DNA from: Dentipellis sp. KUC8613
Taxonomy: Eukaryota; Basidiomycota; Agaricomycetes; Russulales; Hericiaceae
Reading direction: 5' to 3'
NCBI GenBank assembly: GCA_002286715.1
Contig: NSJX01000018.1
Location: 167,563-231,562, forward strand
DNA: 64,000 nt
Shown here: one piece after another, positions 38,369 through 50,437 of the stretch
Layout: every line of letters begins with the position of its first letter
Numbering within the stretch: position 1 is the stretch's first letter
Made by a program: the position numbers and the translations under genes
Notes under the pieces: model-generated
Told to the model about the DNA's origin: nothing
What the model saw: only the letters and a program-made list of their open reading frames with translations
Database searches by the model: none

Positions 38369-40840
38369 CTACCGCGCATATCCCGTACCCTCCTCCTCGA
38401 TCGCCGGTTGCCGCCCACTGTTGTAGTGTGACGGCGACGAAGGCTGCGTCCGCCCGGCGCTATGTCCCATCCCGGCCGCAGGCGACGAGTGTTCCGATTC
38501 CGAAGAACGCGAATCTCGCCAAAGGTATGATGCCCGCCACCGGCTTGGTATCTGTGATCCGTACGAGGTCTCTGTGTTGGAGGCACTGGGTGGCTCCGCA
38601 AAAGTTGCGGTCGGCGTGAAAGTGGAGTAAGGCTGGTTGACGTGAGGTTCGAGGGGCATATTGTGTGTCGGTGTAGGGTTACCTGGACGGTCGTTGTAGA
38701 CTGAATCTGCAGGTGATCCTACGGCTTGAACAGCCGACACAACAACTTTTTTGTCTACAATGTCGCGCTCAATGTCGTTCTTCTCCAACATTGAGTGGCT
38801 GGATGAAGGGCTTTGACTGGACTGTAACGAGGAAAAGGCCCGGCGTAGGTAGACTCGCTTGAGACCAAGGTTCCACAAAGTGTTCAAGAACATGAGAACG
38901 ACGGCGACGCTATACATAATAGCGATGATGATGCCAATCACCACGCGCGGGATAGCTGCGGTTTGTAATTGCTCGAGGAAACCGATGCATAGCCCAGCGC
39001 AGAAGAGGCGCACGAGAGCAATGAAGATAGACAGCACGTCGGCACGACGAGTTCGGGCGGGGCGCAGCACCGACAATGACAGAACTAAGAAACCTTCGAT
39101 GATAACAATGGCGATGATAGCCACCGTCCCATCAGCATGAGCGAAGGCCGTGAAGAGAGCACGGAGAAATATTGCGGCGATGGGGAGGGTGAAGAAGAAA
39201 TATCGTTCGACTCGGTACTTCCCATACAAGGGTTCAAAACAAGGGAGGTCGATGTAGAGGTTGTAGGGGGATGATTTCCGCGCAAACAGGAGGACCCGCA
39301 ATACCGCATAACCTATTGCCACAAGCAGGGCAACGAAAGTGACCGCAGATATGAAGATGGCGAGCCAAGAATCATGAAGTGTCCACTGGTAAAAAGCAAA
39401 CAAGACCAAGGGATACGAGCAAATCAACACCTGCGTACTTCGTGTTAGCTCGCGTATAATTCGGAAGAATTCCCAAACCTACCATTCGAAAGCCCCAGGT
39501 TTGAGCAACAGCTGGCGATCTTCTCCGCACCTCAGACAACCATTCCGAACACTTCTCTCGGCTGGAAAGCACATATACCAGAGCAAAGAAAATGCCAATG
39601 GTGACGAATGTGCAGGCTAGTAGAATGAGGGCGGTCAAGAAGGTGGTCATGAACGCATTTGCCGTCGCTATACCAATCGTGTTGACAAAGATCGGGATGC
39701 CGGCTTGCAGAACGTTGGTCCCGCCTGTCGTCACTGTCTGTACATCACGGGCCACCAAGGCAGTGTGGTTGATCGCAACCGAGGGCTGAATGAACCCGAG
39801 GTTCGCGAGGTCTGATAAGTCGACTTTGGGGAGTAGTCGAGCGGCAGAAACAAGCCTCTGCGGTAGAACAAGTACTTCACTGACGGGAGAGTTGTATGGA
39901 CTGAGCTTGCGATTTATGAGTGCGATCGAACTACCCGAGCCGTTAGGTAAGGTTCCTCCAGTGATATTCCGCATGTGGTTGATACTCCGTTGCAGGGATG
40001 AAACCGGGGATTGTGCAAAGAGACCCATTGCCCACGAGAAGTTAAGAGTGAAGGCTCGGAAAATGACAGGATAGTTGAGGTTGAGAAAACTTGACGAGGC
40101 GATGATCTGGTACAGAGAAACGAGGTCCAGTAAACGCAAAGGCGCGAGGGACTCGGGGATGAAGGAATGCCACATGGCAGAAGCCAACGCAAGCAAACCA
40201 ATGCCACCTGTTGCCCAAGCTACCCCAGGTTGGTGAGTCGACCAGCCGTTGGACAATGTAGCCTGGATGCAGGCTTTCAATTCCCCGGTCTGAATGTCGG
40301 TGAGCGTAAGTTGAGCAAAAGCTTCAAGATCAGGGATAATGTAGGCAATCCCAGGAAGGTATTGGGTGATGGATAAGCTCGAGGGGAGGGGGAGCGACTC
40401 GGCGCCAACGAAGTTGTAAACAGGTAGAGGGCACAGAGCACCGTTGAAGAGAGAGCATATGTCGATGGTCAAATTGACGGGACGCCTCCCATAGACGTTC
40501 AAAAGGATGTTCGCAGAAACATTCACGTTTTGTTCCTAACTCATGTCGATGAACAGCTATGCAAAGGAAGGAAATGTGACAACTTACAACGCTGGCAGCT
40601 GAGACATTGAACGTGACGGAGTTATTGGCTGGTGTGTAGGCGATGTCAAACTTCTGAACGAGGAGGGTCTCCGGCGGGGCACAATAAGACACGGATGAGG
40701 TGACTGCGAGAGGGTGAGCGGAAGTGAAGTAGAAGAGAAGGAAAGGACATACAGATGATGTTGGTGTGGGCCGCGCAGGTGGGGAGAAGGAGAAGGGAAG
40801 AAGCGAGGAGGAGCCGCAGCCTGGCGGTGGAGAAAAACAT
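38369..40840 (-). CDS. TRP-like channel of the Pkd2/Flc family (ML domain)
   Basis: Fungal TRP-like membrane protein, related to S. pombe Pkd2 and yeast Flc proteins, which act in calcium handling, FAD transport into the ER and wall integrity. The start at 40840 gives a signal peptide (MFFSTARLRLLLASSLLLLP). The ML-like lumenal domain follows, with FDIAYTPANNSVTFNVSAAS, NVSANILLNVYGRRPVNLTI and CSLFNGALCPLPVYNF. Then come about nine hydrophobic segments, including WATGGIGLLALASAMW, FLTALILLACTFVTIGIFFA, WLAIFISAVTFVALLVAIGY and VVIGIIIAIMYSVAVVLMFL. FNTLWNLGLKRVYLRRAFSS leads to a Ser/Pro-rich cytosolic tail. About 790 residues and four introns. Glycosylation sites are frequent in the lumenal part. 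The family is clear; the transported ion or ligand is not. Confidence 0.9.
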
Positions 40841-41225
40841 GAAGAGCAACGGAAAGAGGGACAAGGGACTGAGGATAGCCTGGATGGGAAGGGATATAAA
40901 GTGAGCAAAGAAAGAACACGCGCCTAGCACGGGGGCATTGTGCACGCGGCCATTGTTCTATATACGCACCCGTTCTATTGTTGCGTGTCTTGTGTGATCT
41001 CCGATGACTACAGGCTGTGGTTTGAATGAGAAGGGGGAGGAATAATGGGAGAGGGAGAAGGAGGGACGAGGGGGGGCATGGGCCGTCTATGAAGGAGTAG
41101 TCGAGTGTTTGAATAAATGAGGAGATTCCAGCCATGAACCGCTCTCCCACGGCATCTCCCGCCACCCGCCCCACCCGCCCCGACGCGTCTCGCCACAGCC
41201 GCACGACAATCTTATGCCGCATGTT
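40841..41225. promoter_or_regulatory. Divergent promoter, TRP-like gene and MGS1
   Basis: There are 385 bases between divergent start codons. A run of G/A-rich sequence around 41035-41080 lies in the middle. No clear TATA box. An ATG at 41134 is in a different frame from MGS1 and is not its start. Confidence 0.45.
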
Positions 41226-43229
41226 ATGCCGTCTGTTACATGGTAAGTTCCACCTCCCCGCCGGTGACGGCCCCTTCACTCACCCACACAGTCCCGTATG
41301 CTCCCGCGACGTTCCCGACAACTCCATCAACCAGCACCTCGATGCTGGATGTCCCCCTCCCGTCGCCCCTCTCTTCAACCGTCCCAAGCGCCCTCTTCCA
41401 CCCCCCGACCCCCACCCGACCCCCTCCAAGCGCCACAAGGCGTCTATCTCTGCTCGTCTCCATGCAGCTGCCCCTCTCGCCGAGCGTCTGAGACCCCAGT
41501 CTCTCGCCGAATTTGTCGGACATCCACATCTCACAGCCCCCGACTCCCCGCTTTTTCACCTCGTCCAAAACGGTGCCACAGGTAGCATCATATTCTGGGG
41601 ACCACCTGGGTATCGTGCTCTCGTTCAGCATTCATCGACAAGTCGTTGATTTCTCCTAGTTGCGGCAAGACTACTCTAGCCCGCCTATTGGCTAAACACA
41701 CAGATACCGTCTACAAGGAGCTGAGCGCTACTGTCGCAGGGATCAGCGACGTCCGTCCCATTTTTGAAGAGGCAAAGAATACCCTACAGTTGACCGGAAG
41801 GTCTGTAACGGCTGTTCGTTACCTAGTTTGGTGTCTGATATGCCCCCAGGCGAACCATCCTGTTCGTAGACGAAGTGCATCGATTCACAAAGTCCCAACA
41901 AGCAGGTGCATTCTACATCTCTGCGCATACCATTCTCACAGATCGATACATGTTAGGACATCTTCCTGCCGTTCTTGGAGCAAGGGCATATTCAACTTAT
42001 AGGTGCAACCACCGAGAACCCATCCTTCAAGCTAACTGGCGCACTTCTTAGCCGCTGCCGGTGAGCATGCTTTCATTGTCGTCTCATTGTCGTTCAATAA
42101 GTACACCCCTCACTTCCGGAGCAGCGTATTTGCTCTTGATCGTCTTACAGATGAAGACATCACGCAGGTAGTCGAAAGGGCGATAGCCCGTATCTGTGTG
42201 ATCCAGGCATCCGCCAACGGCCCCAAGGAGCTGATTGTCAACTCGCACGACGTGTCTCGACCGCAACCCTCTTCTCAGGCATCCCTTTCGTCACAATCGT
42301 CTGATGAAAACCTATATCCGTCCAATGCATATTCTCAATTAACTCCTCGCATATTTGCTTCGATGGTCTCTCTCTCCACCGGAGACGCTCGCACCGCCCT
42401 TTCGCTCCTTGAAATAGTTCTTGCTTCGCTTCCCACAACATCCGAGACGACCCTTCTTACTTCTCTTCGCCGTTCTGTCTCTGCATCCTATGATCGCTCA
42501 GGTGATACACGATACGACTTGATTTCTGCGCTGCATAAAAGTGTCAGAGGAAGCCAGGGCAGTGCCGCCCTATATTGGCTTGCGCGTATGCTCGAAGCTG
42601 GCGAGGATCCCTTGTACATCGCTCGGCGCATGGTAGTGTGTGCGAGTGAAGACATAGGTCTGGGTGACAATTACGCCTTACCGTTGGTGTGTCTGTAGGT
42701 ATCTCACTTTGCAAAATGATACTTATGCTTTGCTCGTCAACAGGCAATGGCCACACTACAGGCATGTCAGCTCATAGGCATGCCGGAGTGTAGGATCAAT
42801 CTTGCACATCTGGTTTCATATCTGGCTGAAGCCCCAAAGTCCACTCGCGCATATGAGGCGTATAAGCGTGCCGCAGAAGCTGCCAAAAGGGATTTGACGC
42901 TTCCAGTGCCCCTTCAGATACGCAATGCACCGACAGGACTCATGAAAGAGATGGGATACTCCAAGGGCTACTGCTATAATCCAGATTATGCGTATGCATC
43001 TCGTTCATTTGCTTGACAATTGTGGTAATGACATCTTCTGGCTGGTAGCCACCCGGTCACAAATGAATACGTACCGATTCAATTCAGGGATGAGGTGTTC
43101 CTACGCAAGGAAGACGACAAGAGCGACAAGATATGGAATGAAGAAGAATTGGGAAGATGGGAGAGAGAAGAGAACGGTGGGAAGGACTGGGAAGGCAGGC
43201 TTCAGAATGACGAAAGAGGGGATGACTGA
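41226..43229 (+). CDS. MGS1: DNA-damage-tolerance ATPase Mgs1/WRNIP1
   Basis: AAA+ ATPase that works with PCNA and polymerase delta at stalled forks. The start at 41226 gives MPSVT and then, across an intron, [20 protein letters not shown]: a UBZ4 ubiquitin-binding zinc finger with its C-x2-C and H-x-D-x-x-C pattern. This places the start here rather than at 41134. A disordered link leads to [19 protein letters not shown] and the Walker A motif GPPG-CGKTT split by an intron. Walker B is FVDEVHRF and sensor 1 [11 protein letters not shown]. The lid and C-terminal tetramerisation part read [54 protein letters not shown] and [20 protein letters not shown]. The last exon ends [12 protein letters not shown] plus an acidic tail. 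About 530 residues with eight introns. The call is secure. Confidence 0.95.
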
Positions 43230-43435
43230 GAATGTCTGGACTGCCTAATAAATTGAGGAGCGTGATCTCTGCGTACCCATCTGTCTTGTACATATCGATC
43301 TAATTTACACTGGTGACTAGGTGTGGTATCAGGGTGACATCGTGCACTGTACATAGCTCTGCGCAAGACTGAGGAACCTGCAGCTGGAGTAACACGCTAG
43401 CAAAGCACAACAGTGATGTGTTGTACATATCGTGA

Positions 43436-44133
43436 CTAGTCGTCTTCAATGATGGTGACTTTTGGTAACTCTGCCACATGTCCAACTCCAACGGCATCTT
43501 GCTGTGATAGACTGTCAATATTTTCAATTTCTTCACCCGCATCTGGTTCAGCATTCGGCTCAGCAGGACCGTCCTCGATCTCCTCGCCCGGCGCTTTGAA
43601 CGTCACTTCTTTGCCATTGATGTGCCGCTTCTTCTTCAGGGGGACCTCCGCTCTTGATTCATCCTCATTACTACTTTTCGTTTTTGACTTCCCCTTCTTC
43701 CTCTGGCGCTTTGCTCTATTCTTCGCGGTCTTTGCTTCGGCTTCCTCCTCACGCTGACGCTTTCGAGCTTCAAACTCCTCTATCTCTTGTTCCTAGAATC
43801 AGTGATAAGACATTGTACAGAATAACTTTCAATAACTGGTACCTTAGCAGTGCTGTCCTCCATTGCCTTCAACCGCTCATATTCCCTACGCCTACTAGCC
43901 TTGTACACATGAAATTCGCCACTTCCTGCACCAGCACTAGACCCCTGCACGTTCTTCATCATCTCTCGTGCGGGCCTGAGTGTCTTCTCTTTCGGTGGGG
44001 GAGGAATATAAGCTGGCTTTGCTGGGTCCTTCAGGAGTCGTTCAAGTTGCGAACGCTGGCGTTCGACGGCTGACGTCGCATGGTGGGAGGATGCTGAGAG
44101 AGGTGGAACGGGTGATGGCGAGTGAGATGACAT
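43436..44133 (-). CDS. PRKRIP1-like splicing factor (DUF1168)
   Basis: Homologue of PRKRIP1, a small helical protein of the spliceosome C-complex that binds double-stranded RNA. About 210 residues in two exons. The start at 44133 reads MSSHSPSPVPPLSASSHHAT, then RQRSQLERLLKDPAKPAYIP, the diagnostic block VQGSSAGAGSGEFHVYKASR and RREYERLKAMEDSTAK. The second exon is a charged coiled helix (EQEIEEFEARKRQREEE) with several basic stretches (KRQRKKGKSKTKS, LKKKRHINGKE), ending in KVTIIEDD. The upstream frame extension to 44208 was rejected because the conserved start is MSSH. A 3'-end overlap with neighbours is unlikely: the next gene upstream is divergent CLIP-170. Confidence 0.88.
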
Positions 44134-44383
44134 TGTTTGGAAGAGAGAGGAATATGCGAAGTGGTTGAAGTCCGAGTAAATAACGTTGAGACGTTGGAGC
44201 AGCTTCAAGTCAAGCCAACATGCGCTTGACTAAGTCAATTGCCTGTTTTGTCAGACGGTTGTGTTGAGATCAACATTGTCAGCGCGTACCTGCAATATTG
44301 AACACTTGGTCACTCACTGAACAGAAGACTACACTGTATTTTCCCTGATCCTCTCACAAAAGCTCAAATTTCATTCAGGGGTT

Positions 44384-47300
44384 ATGTCCTCAACACCGGG
44401 AAAAGGTCGCCAGTCTGGCATCCCAACGCCTGCAAAAGCCAGTGGAATTCCTACGCCTGGTCGACTTCGTTCCACTTCAGCTGCGTCTCAGAATGTACCC
44501 GCAATGTCAGATGCTGATCTTGTATCGCGTGCCTTCGCAGACGCGGTGAAGGCAAATGACCCGGCTCGCCATAGGTCCAACAGAGCCAGTGATGTCAGCG
44601 ATTCAACTTTGTCTGTTGACACAACCCTTGCGCTTTCGGGACGACGTTCTGTCGCTGGCCGGACTTCTGCATTCGCTGGAAGTACGCCTTCGCGAACAGC
44701 ACAATATCGTGTCAAGACACCTGTTCAACGCCCAGCGAGTCGTCAATCGGACGTCTTCACAAGGACCTCCAGTCGAGCGGATATACGGTTCAATGTGGGG
44801 GATAGTGTGCGGATCGAGAGTCTCGGATTTGAAGGTACGCTCAGATACCTGGGAGAAATCGACGGCAAGGCGGGGGAATGGGCAGGAGTTGAACTGAGTG
44901 GCGGATTCACGGGGAAAGGCAAGAATGATGGAACAGTAAATGGGTGAGTGCATGTTCTGCACGTCGTTCCAATATCGTGGATTTTGCTTAGATGCTGGCC
45001 GCGGTATCCTGTCATTACTACTACCTTTCCGATTGGTCATACTGATGATACCTTTGCTTGTAGCAAGCATTACTTCCAATGCCCTCACAAATGCGGTGTC
45101 TTTGTGGCGTCTACAAAACTATCGGCGCCAACCGCAGGCCCCAGTGCCTCCAGGCCGTCTTCCGTCGCGTCTTCTCGTGGTCGTATAACACCATCATTAT
45201 CCGGGCGTGTGACACCTTCCACTGCCGCATCGACTGGGCGTATCACACCTTACTCTTCACGATCGATGTCGCTTCACAACAATAACCGTGTAATCAGCAG
45301 CGCCATTACCCCTACGGCTCGTCCCCGCACAAGAGCCGTGACGCCATCGAATACCACCGTTAGTGCGGATCAAGGATCCAGCCACCATAGTGTAGATTAT
45401 ACCCCAGGTTCTCGAGCATCTCGTTATGTGGGCGTCACGGCAAAGCAACTCAATTCTCGAGGACTGTCACATACTCGGGGTGATGCGTCGTCTCCCAGCA
45501 GCCCCACTCGACCTGGGTCCAATCTATGGACCCGCTCCCCCAATGCCTCTCCTGCCTTGAGAGCTTCTCCGTCCTCTTCCTTCAAGACTCCTACAGCGGG
45601 ATCTGCTGGCCGGGCCACTGGAATTGGCATAGGTATGCCATCCGCTACACCAACTAAACACAGAACATTCGTCCAAACATCTCGAGGCCGTATCCCTTCT
45701 GCGGTTGCAATGCCACCTCCAGCTTCACCCCTGATGAGCTCAAGCATCGAAGCCATTGTGTCGCTTGACGATCGTCATTTGGAGGGCTCACCTTCACGGA
45801 GTCCCGATATTCCCCCTCTCTCTGATTTGGAATCTAACGGACATGCGCTGCAGGATAGAATCAAAGACTTACTGTCCGGAAAACCACTCGCAACTAGCTC
45901 TCACACCCCCCCTTCACCGATGTTGTCTGTAACGCCTACCACAGCGGAGGACCATATCACGGCGTCTCTCGAAGGCAACATCGAAGCGTTGTCATCTGAA
46001 AATCAACGGCTTTCACGCGTTCTCGAGGCCATGCACTCAAAGGAAGCCGAGAGTGTACAACGCGGTGATGCTTTACGAGCAGACAGGGACCAGGCTCTCT
46101 CGCGGGTTTCAGAGCTAGAAAATCTGTGCAAGACGACGGAGAGGAATCTTGACGAGAAGACAAACAAGGTGGAAGCCTTGGAACGCAGTGTTGTCAATGC
46201 AATAGCCGACGTAGAAAAGGTTCGCAACGACGGAGACGCCCGTGCCAGAGACTTGCAATCTAGACTCGACGATAAAGAGACCCTCGTGAAGAACCTCAAG
46301 GACGCCCTGGAGTTGAAGAATGACGAGCAAAACGAGAACGATGCGGTATTGAAGGCTAAAGATTTGGAAATCGCTCTTCTGGAAGCCCGTGTCCAAAAGG
46401 CTTACGCAGAACTTGACGACGAGCGCAAAGAATTGGGAGGCCAAGTTGATGAGCTCCGCCAAGCGGGGCAGGTGAGTCATCGATCTCTGGATCATACATG
46501 TCCTCACTCAAGTAAGCAGGAAACGATCGCCCTCTACGAGGAACGACTCAGCGCGGCAGAGGCTAAGCGTTATGAACTCGAGGATTCCGTTACTTCATTA
46601 CAGGAGCAGCTGCGTCAACAAACAGAGACACCTTCTCCATCTGGTGTTGAGTTCACTTCATACGCAGCCCAAATCGAGAACGAGACGCTCCGTGAGCAAA
46701 TTCGGCACCTGCAAAGGAAGGTGGCCGAATTGGATGATATGCTGGAGGATTCGCGGACAATAGCAGACAAGGAGGAAGCGGCCTTACGAGATAAGATCAG
46801 GCGTCATAGGGACAAAGAAGAGATTTTACGGAAGCAGCATGTCGAAAGTCAAGCCGAGTTGGAACGTGTCTTAAAGTCCGAAGCACATGTTCGTAGTCGC
46901 CTGGACGAGATCGAAGAAGCGTTCCGGGAAGGCACAGTAGCACTGGAGAATGCCAGAGCAGAAATTGAAACCCTTCGTTCGGAAATTGCGGTGAGTAATG
47001 CGCGTGCGATTATTCCCTGTTGTTCAGTTTCGACCAATTGTAGGACCTGGAGACTTTGGCTTCAAATCCGTCTTCAACGGACTCCTCTGACAAATTAGCG
47101 GATATATTACAGCGCGCTGCTAGTGAAAGAGCAAAATCCGCCGAAGAGATTGCTCTGCTGAAGAGGACCGTAGATGAACTCACTTCGGCAAAGAGAGAAG
47201 CAGCGGAAGACCTAGAGGAAATCCGAACTGGTCATCAAGCCGCCAATTTCCCTCTACATGACAATAATCAGGAGGTTGTTCATGCCATTCCATGGTCCAG

Positions 47301-48538
47301 TTATTCCTGGCTTATATCCATGACTATAGATCCTACGACTATACGAAGCATTGCAGCGAGAACTCAATGAGGCGAAGCGCACGATCGCGGAATTGCAAAA
47401 CCGTTCGGAGCCGCAATCTTCAGATCTTCATGCGCCCTCCCGGAAGGCGAGCTTCGATGTACAAGAAGGCGCGAAGCACCTGTCTTCATCTACGTCTCGA
47501 CACGAATCTACTATCGCGCGTGAAGAGATTTCTGGTCTGAAGTCAGTGATATTTCCGATGACACTTTTGTGATTAACCTCATGACGGCATTTACTGCATT
47601 GCAGACACATTATCCAAGAGCTACAAAAGGAAAACACCGCTGCAGCCCAACACAACAAACTACTCGAGTCTGAGAACAAGCTTCTTCTCTCCGAAACCCA
47701 AAAGCTTCGTGATGTGGGCTGCACTCATATGAAGGAAACTTGCAAATATTGACTATTATTCACTGCTTTCCCTCAGGAAATGAGTACTTTGGAAGAGAAC
47801 CTGGAAAGGAGGTTAGCGAACAGCAGCCAGCATTCCGACCAGCAAAATGCCATTGGGAAACCACAGCAGGAAATCAGAGACTTGGAAGTCAAACATGAGG
47901 CAGGCGATTTCGTTCCAGTGCGATCAGTCTCCAACTGACCATCTGTAGATGGAACTGGACCAGTTGCGCAAGAAACAAGCGGATACTGAAATGAAGAGTG
48001 CACGAACGATTCATGACGTGCGTCCCACGATCAACTGACAACTACGAGTTTCAGCTTAAGTATGCCACAGCTTCACAAAGAAGTCAGCGAGCTTGAAAGC
48101 TTGATTGAGTCGAAGGTAAATGCATATCTTGTCTTTGCTTACACTTGGCACATAATGCTCTATCGGCTCCCCAGATATATCGCGAAGTGAGTAGATACAT
48201 GTTTTTCTCTATTATCGAGCGCTGAGGGCCTGCAGGACGAACTCGAGCACGAGATCGAGCGATTGAAAGATAAACTTTCACGTAGTCAGAAAAAAATATC
48301 CAAGGGTGCCTCCGAGAGCAACGGGTCTTTGGATTCGCTCTCCTTGAAATCTGACGGACGGCAGCACAGCGGCGACGTTTGCGAGATATGTGAGCAGCCC
48401 GGCCACGACATTTTCACCTGCGATGTATTGAAAGGAGACGGAGCGGCGGGGGCGGAGTCGGCAGACGTCTTTTGTCTGGACTGTGAGAGCCACGGTCATG
48501 TCGCTGCAGATTGTCCGTATTCTGCAGATGTATTCTGA
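44384..48538 (+). CDS. CLIP-170/Tip1-like microtubule plus-end protein
   Basis: CAP-Gly microtubule plus-end tracker, homologue of CLIP-170, S. pombe Tip1 and yeast Bik1. The N-terminal Ser/Pro-rich part (SGIPTPAKASGIPTPGRLRS) precedes the CAP-Gly domain: FNVGDSVRIESLGFEGTLRY, GEWAGVELSGGFTGKGKNDG, then across an intron KHYFQCPHKCGVFV. The GKNDG motif binds EEY/F tails. A Ser/Arg/Thr-rich stretch follows, then a coiled coil of about 600 residues (46.0-48.3 kb). At the C-terminus are two CCHC zinc knuckles, CEICEQPGHDIFTC and CLDCESHGHVAADC, as in other CLIP-170 proteins. About 1,230 residues with at least eight introns; the coiled-coil junctions between 47.0 and 48.3 kb are approximate. Confidence 0.92.
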
Positions 48539-48619
48539 GGGTGAAGTAACTAACTTCAATCTGTATTGTATTATGTAAGTAATCGAGTGCTGTGGGTGGA
48601 TGACGTTGGGGCACGGGTG

Positions 48620-48627
48620 TGACGTCA
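48620..48627. promoter_or_regulatory. CRE-type TGACGTCA site
   Basis: A perfect ATF/CREB palindrome lies about 85 bases upstream of the OM14-like gene start at 48710. Position makes it a candidate element; binding is not shown. Confidence 0.45.
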
Positions 48628-48709
48628 GGGGGATATTCAGTACTTAATCTCGACCGTCCCGCTCAAATCCGTCCAGTCCTCTCAAAGTACTCCTCATTCG
48701 TTATTCTCT

Positions 48710-49670
48710 ATGCAGTCGTATGCTTCAATTGCCGCAGAGAACGCCCCTCCTCCCTCTCTCCAGGTGTGTTCCACCCTTTACCTTACTTGTTCTTCTAATG
48801 TCTTCACCATCACAGCCTCATGCGGACCCCTCTCTGTGGACGACGCCAACAGATCCGCCCGTAGCTACTGCTGACGACACGTCTAAAGTGAATGTTGTCC
48901 CAACAGACTTCAAACAACGCCCTGAAACCACCACATCCGAGTTCCGTGAAGAATCGACCGCCGAAGGTGTCAAGCGCAATGGCTCGGAGCATCCTGCCAA
49001 TTACGGTGGTCATCCTTCAGATCGAGACATCTGGAAGGTGGTGAAGAATAAAATTGTCTTGCCTGGTGCTGTCGGCGGCCTCTTGGGCATTGGTAGGTCT
49101 TCATTGCACATTCATCCATCATTTTCACCTAAACTTTATGGTAGTGAACATCGGCCTTCTTTCCGGGGCAGGGTATTTGTATTACACAGAACCGCGTCTG
49201 CGCAATCACGCTAGGACCATTTCATGCATTCTGGCCTCTTCGCTCGCCGTGCTTGCACTTGAAGGCTATGTCACCGAATCGTATGGAAACTCGCTTGAAG
49301 GTCAGAAACTAGAAGAGGAAGCTCAGCGCGAGGGGTCAGTTGTATACCGGTCCGCACGTCAGCACTTGCTATGGCCAAGAGTTCTCGGAGGCGTTATTGG
49401 TTTAGGTTTGCGTTGCTCTTATGCTTTGACTCCATCATGCTGATTGTAGGCGGAAGTCAACCTTGCAGTGTTGTCGTCACTGGGTTACATCTGCGTCGTG
49501 AACTGGGACAAGTCACGATGGGATCGCCGTGTTGTGTCGATTGCAACTCTCGGAGTGGTGTCTTTATGGGGTGGCGAAGGGTAAGTCCAGAAATCATTTC
49601 TCATTACTAGAATATGTTTTGATGTCGTGTTGTCAGCCTTCTAGCACAACGTTATCGTAGTGGAAAGTGA
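48710..49670 (+). CDS. OM14-like mitochondrial outer-membrane protein
   Basis: About 255 residues with a hydrophilic N-terminal part and three or four membrane segments. The start at 48710 gives MQSYASIAAENAPPPSLQ, then, after an intron, a Pro/Thr-rich cytosolic stretch. The membrane part has two related repeats. The first is IVLPGAVGGLLGIVNIGLLS with GYLYYTEPRLRNHARTISC. The second is LWPRVLGGVIGLVNLAVLSS with GYICVVNWDKSRWDRRVVSI. This doubled arrangement and the GYV/EGL end blocks resemble OM14, the outer-membrane receptor that helps dock ribosomes in yeast. The ending is GEGLLAQRYRSGK. Four introns; the V in GLVNL needs the acceptor chosen just before TCAACC. The call is by motif memory. 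Confidence 0.65.
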
Positions 49671-50437
49671 ATTTTGAATGCTATAAGATAATTGTCGTCA
49701 TTTGAACAGAAGTATCACCGTGGTGTACTAGTTTACCGAATTAATTGGAGGATTTTCAATTGAACTCCGTGAAACAATACGTCTAACATGTACAGCCCTG
49801 TACAAGTACTAGCCGATGACCCGTGCCTTCGCACGGGAAGCAAGTGTTCACATTCACTGTGTTCGAGAAAAGACACAGTGATCACATATCAACATGGGGG
49901 CCACTGCCGCCGCCCGGCTGCGCGGGCGGCTCTGTGGCCCCATCTTGACCGTATATTGAGATTCCTTGTCGTGATGTCCAGGAATGATGCAAGTTTACTC
50001 ATATCCTTGTTTGCTCATGCTCGTGCTCGTGCTCGTGCTCGTGTTTGCTTATGCTAGCGCTCATATCTGCTTGTACTTGGGTCTGCTTGTGCTAGTCCAC
50101 TGCAGGCTTCAAAGACATAGATTCCGGACCCTCGGTTGTTGTCGCAAGAACCAATCAGGTTACAGTGCTTTGCACATCAATCTGCAGTCAGTCCTGCGAA
50201 TTTCTTATATATATATTTGTTCTAGCCAAATATATATAGTCACAAATGTCACGTCCGCGTAACACCTTCGGAGCGATTGACATTTCCGGAGCTTGAGAAG
50301 ATCATACGTATGCCGTTCACAGCGCTTTGATCATCAACTGATGCGACATGCATGGGTAATGCTGGTGTATATAACAGGCTGGCAATACATTCGAGCTCTT
50401 CACACTTCTTGTGGAATCACCTCCAGCCTCCTCTATC
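49671..50437. other. Spacer with a GCTCGT microsatellite
   Basis: No gene was found. A perfect run of four GCTCGT units lies at 50019-50042 and then decays into related TGCTTGTG/TGCTAG units to about 50100. Palindromes of tatata occur near 50206-50240. The last part is the promoter of the acireductone dioxygenase gene. Confidence 0.5.

Noticed and set aside
40584..41279. Minus-strand frame of 231 codons across the TRP-like start
   Set aside because: It lies in the divergent promoter and the first exon in the wrong frame; the signal peptide start at 40840 fits the family.
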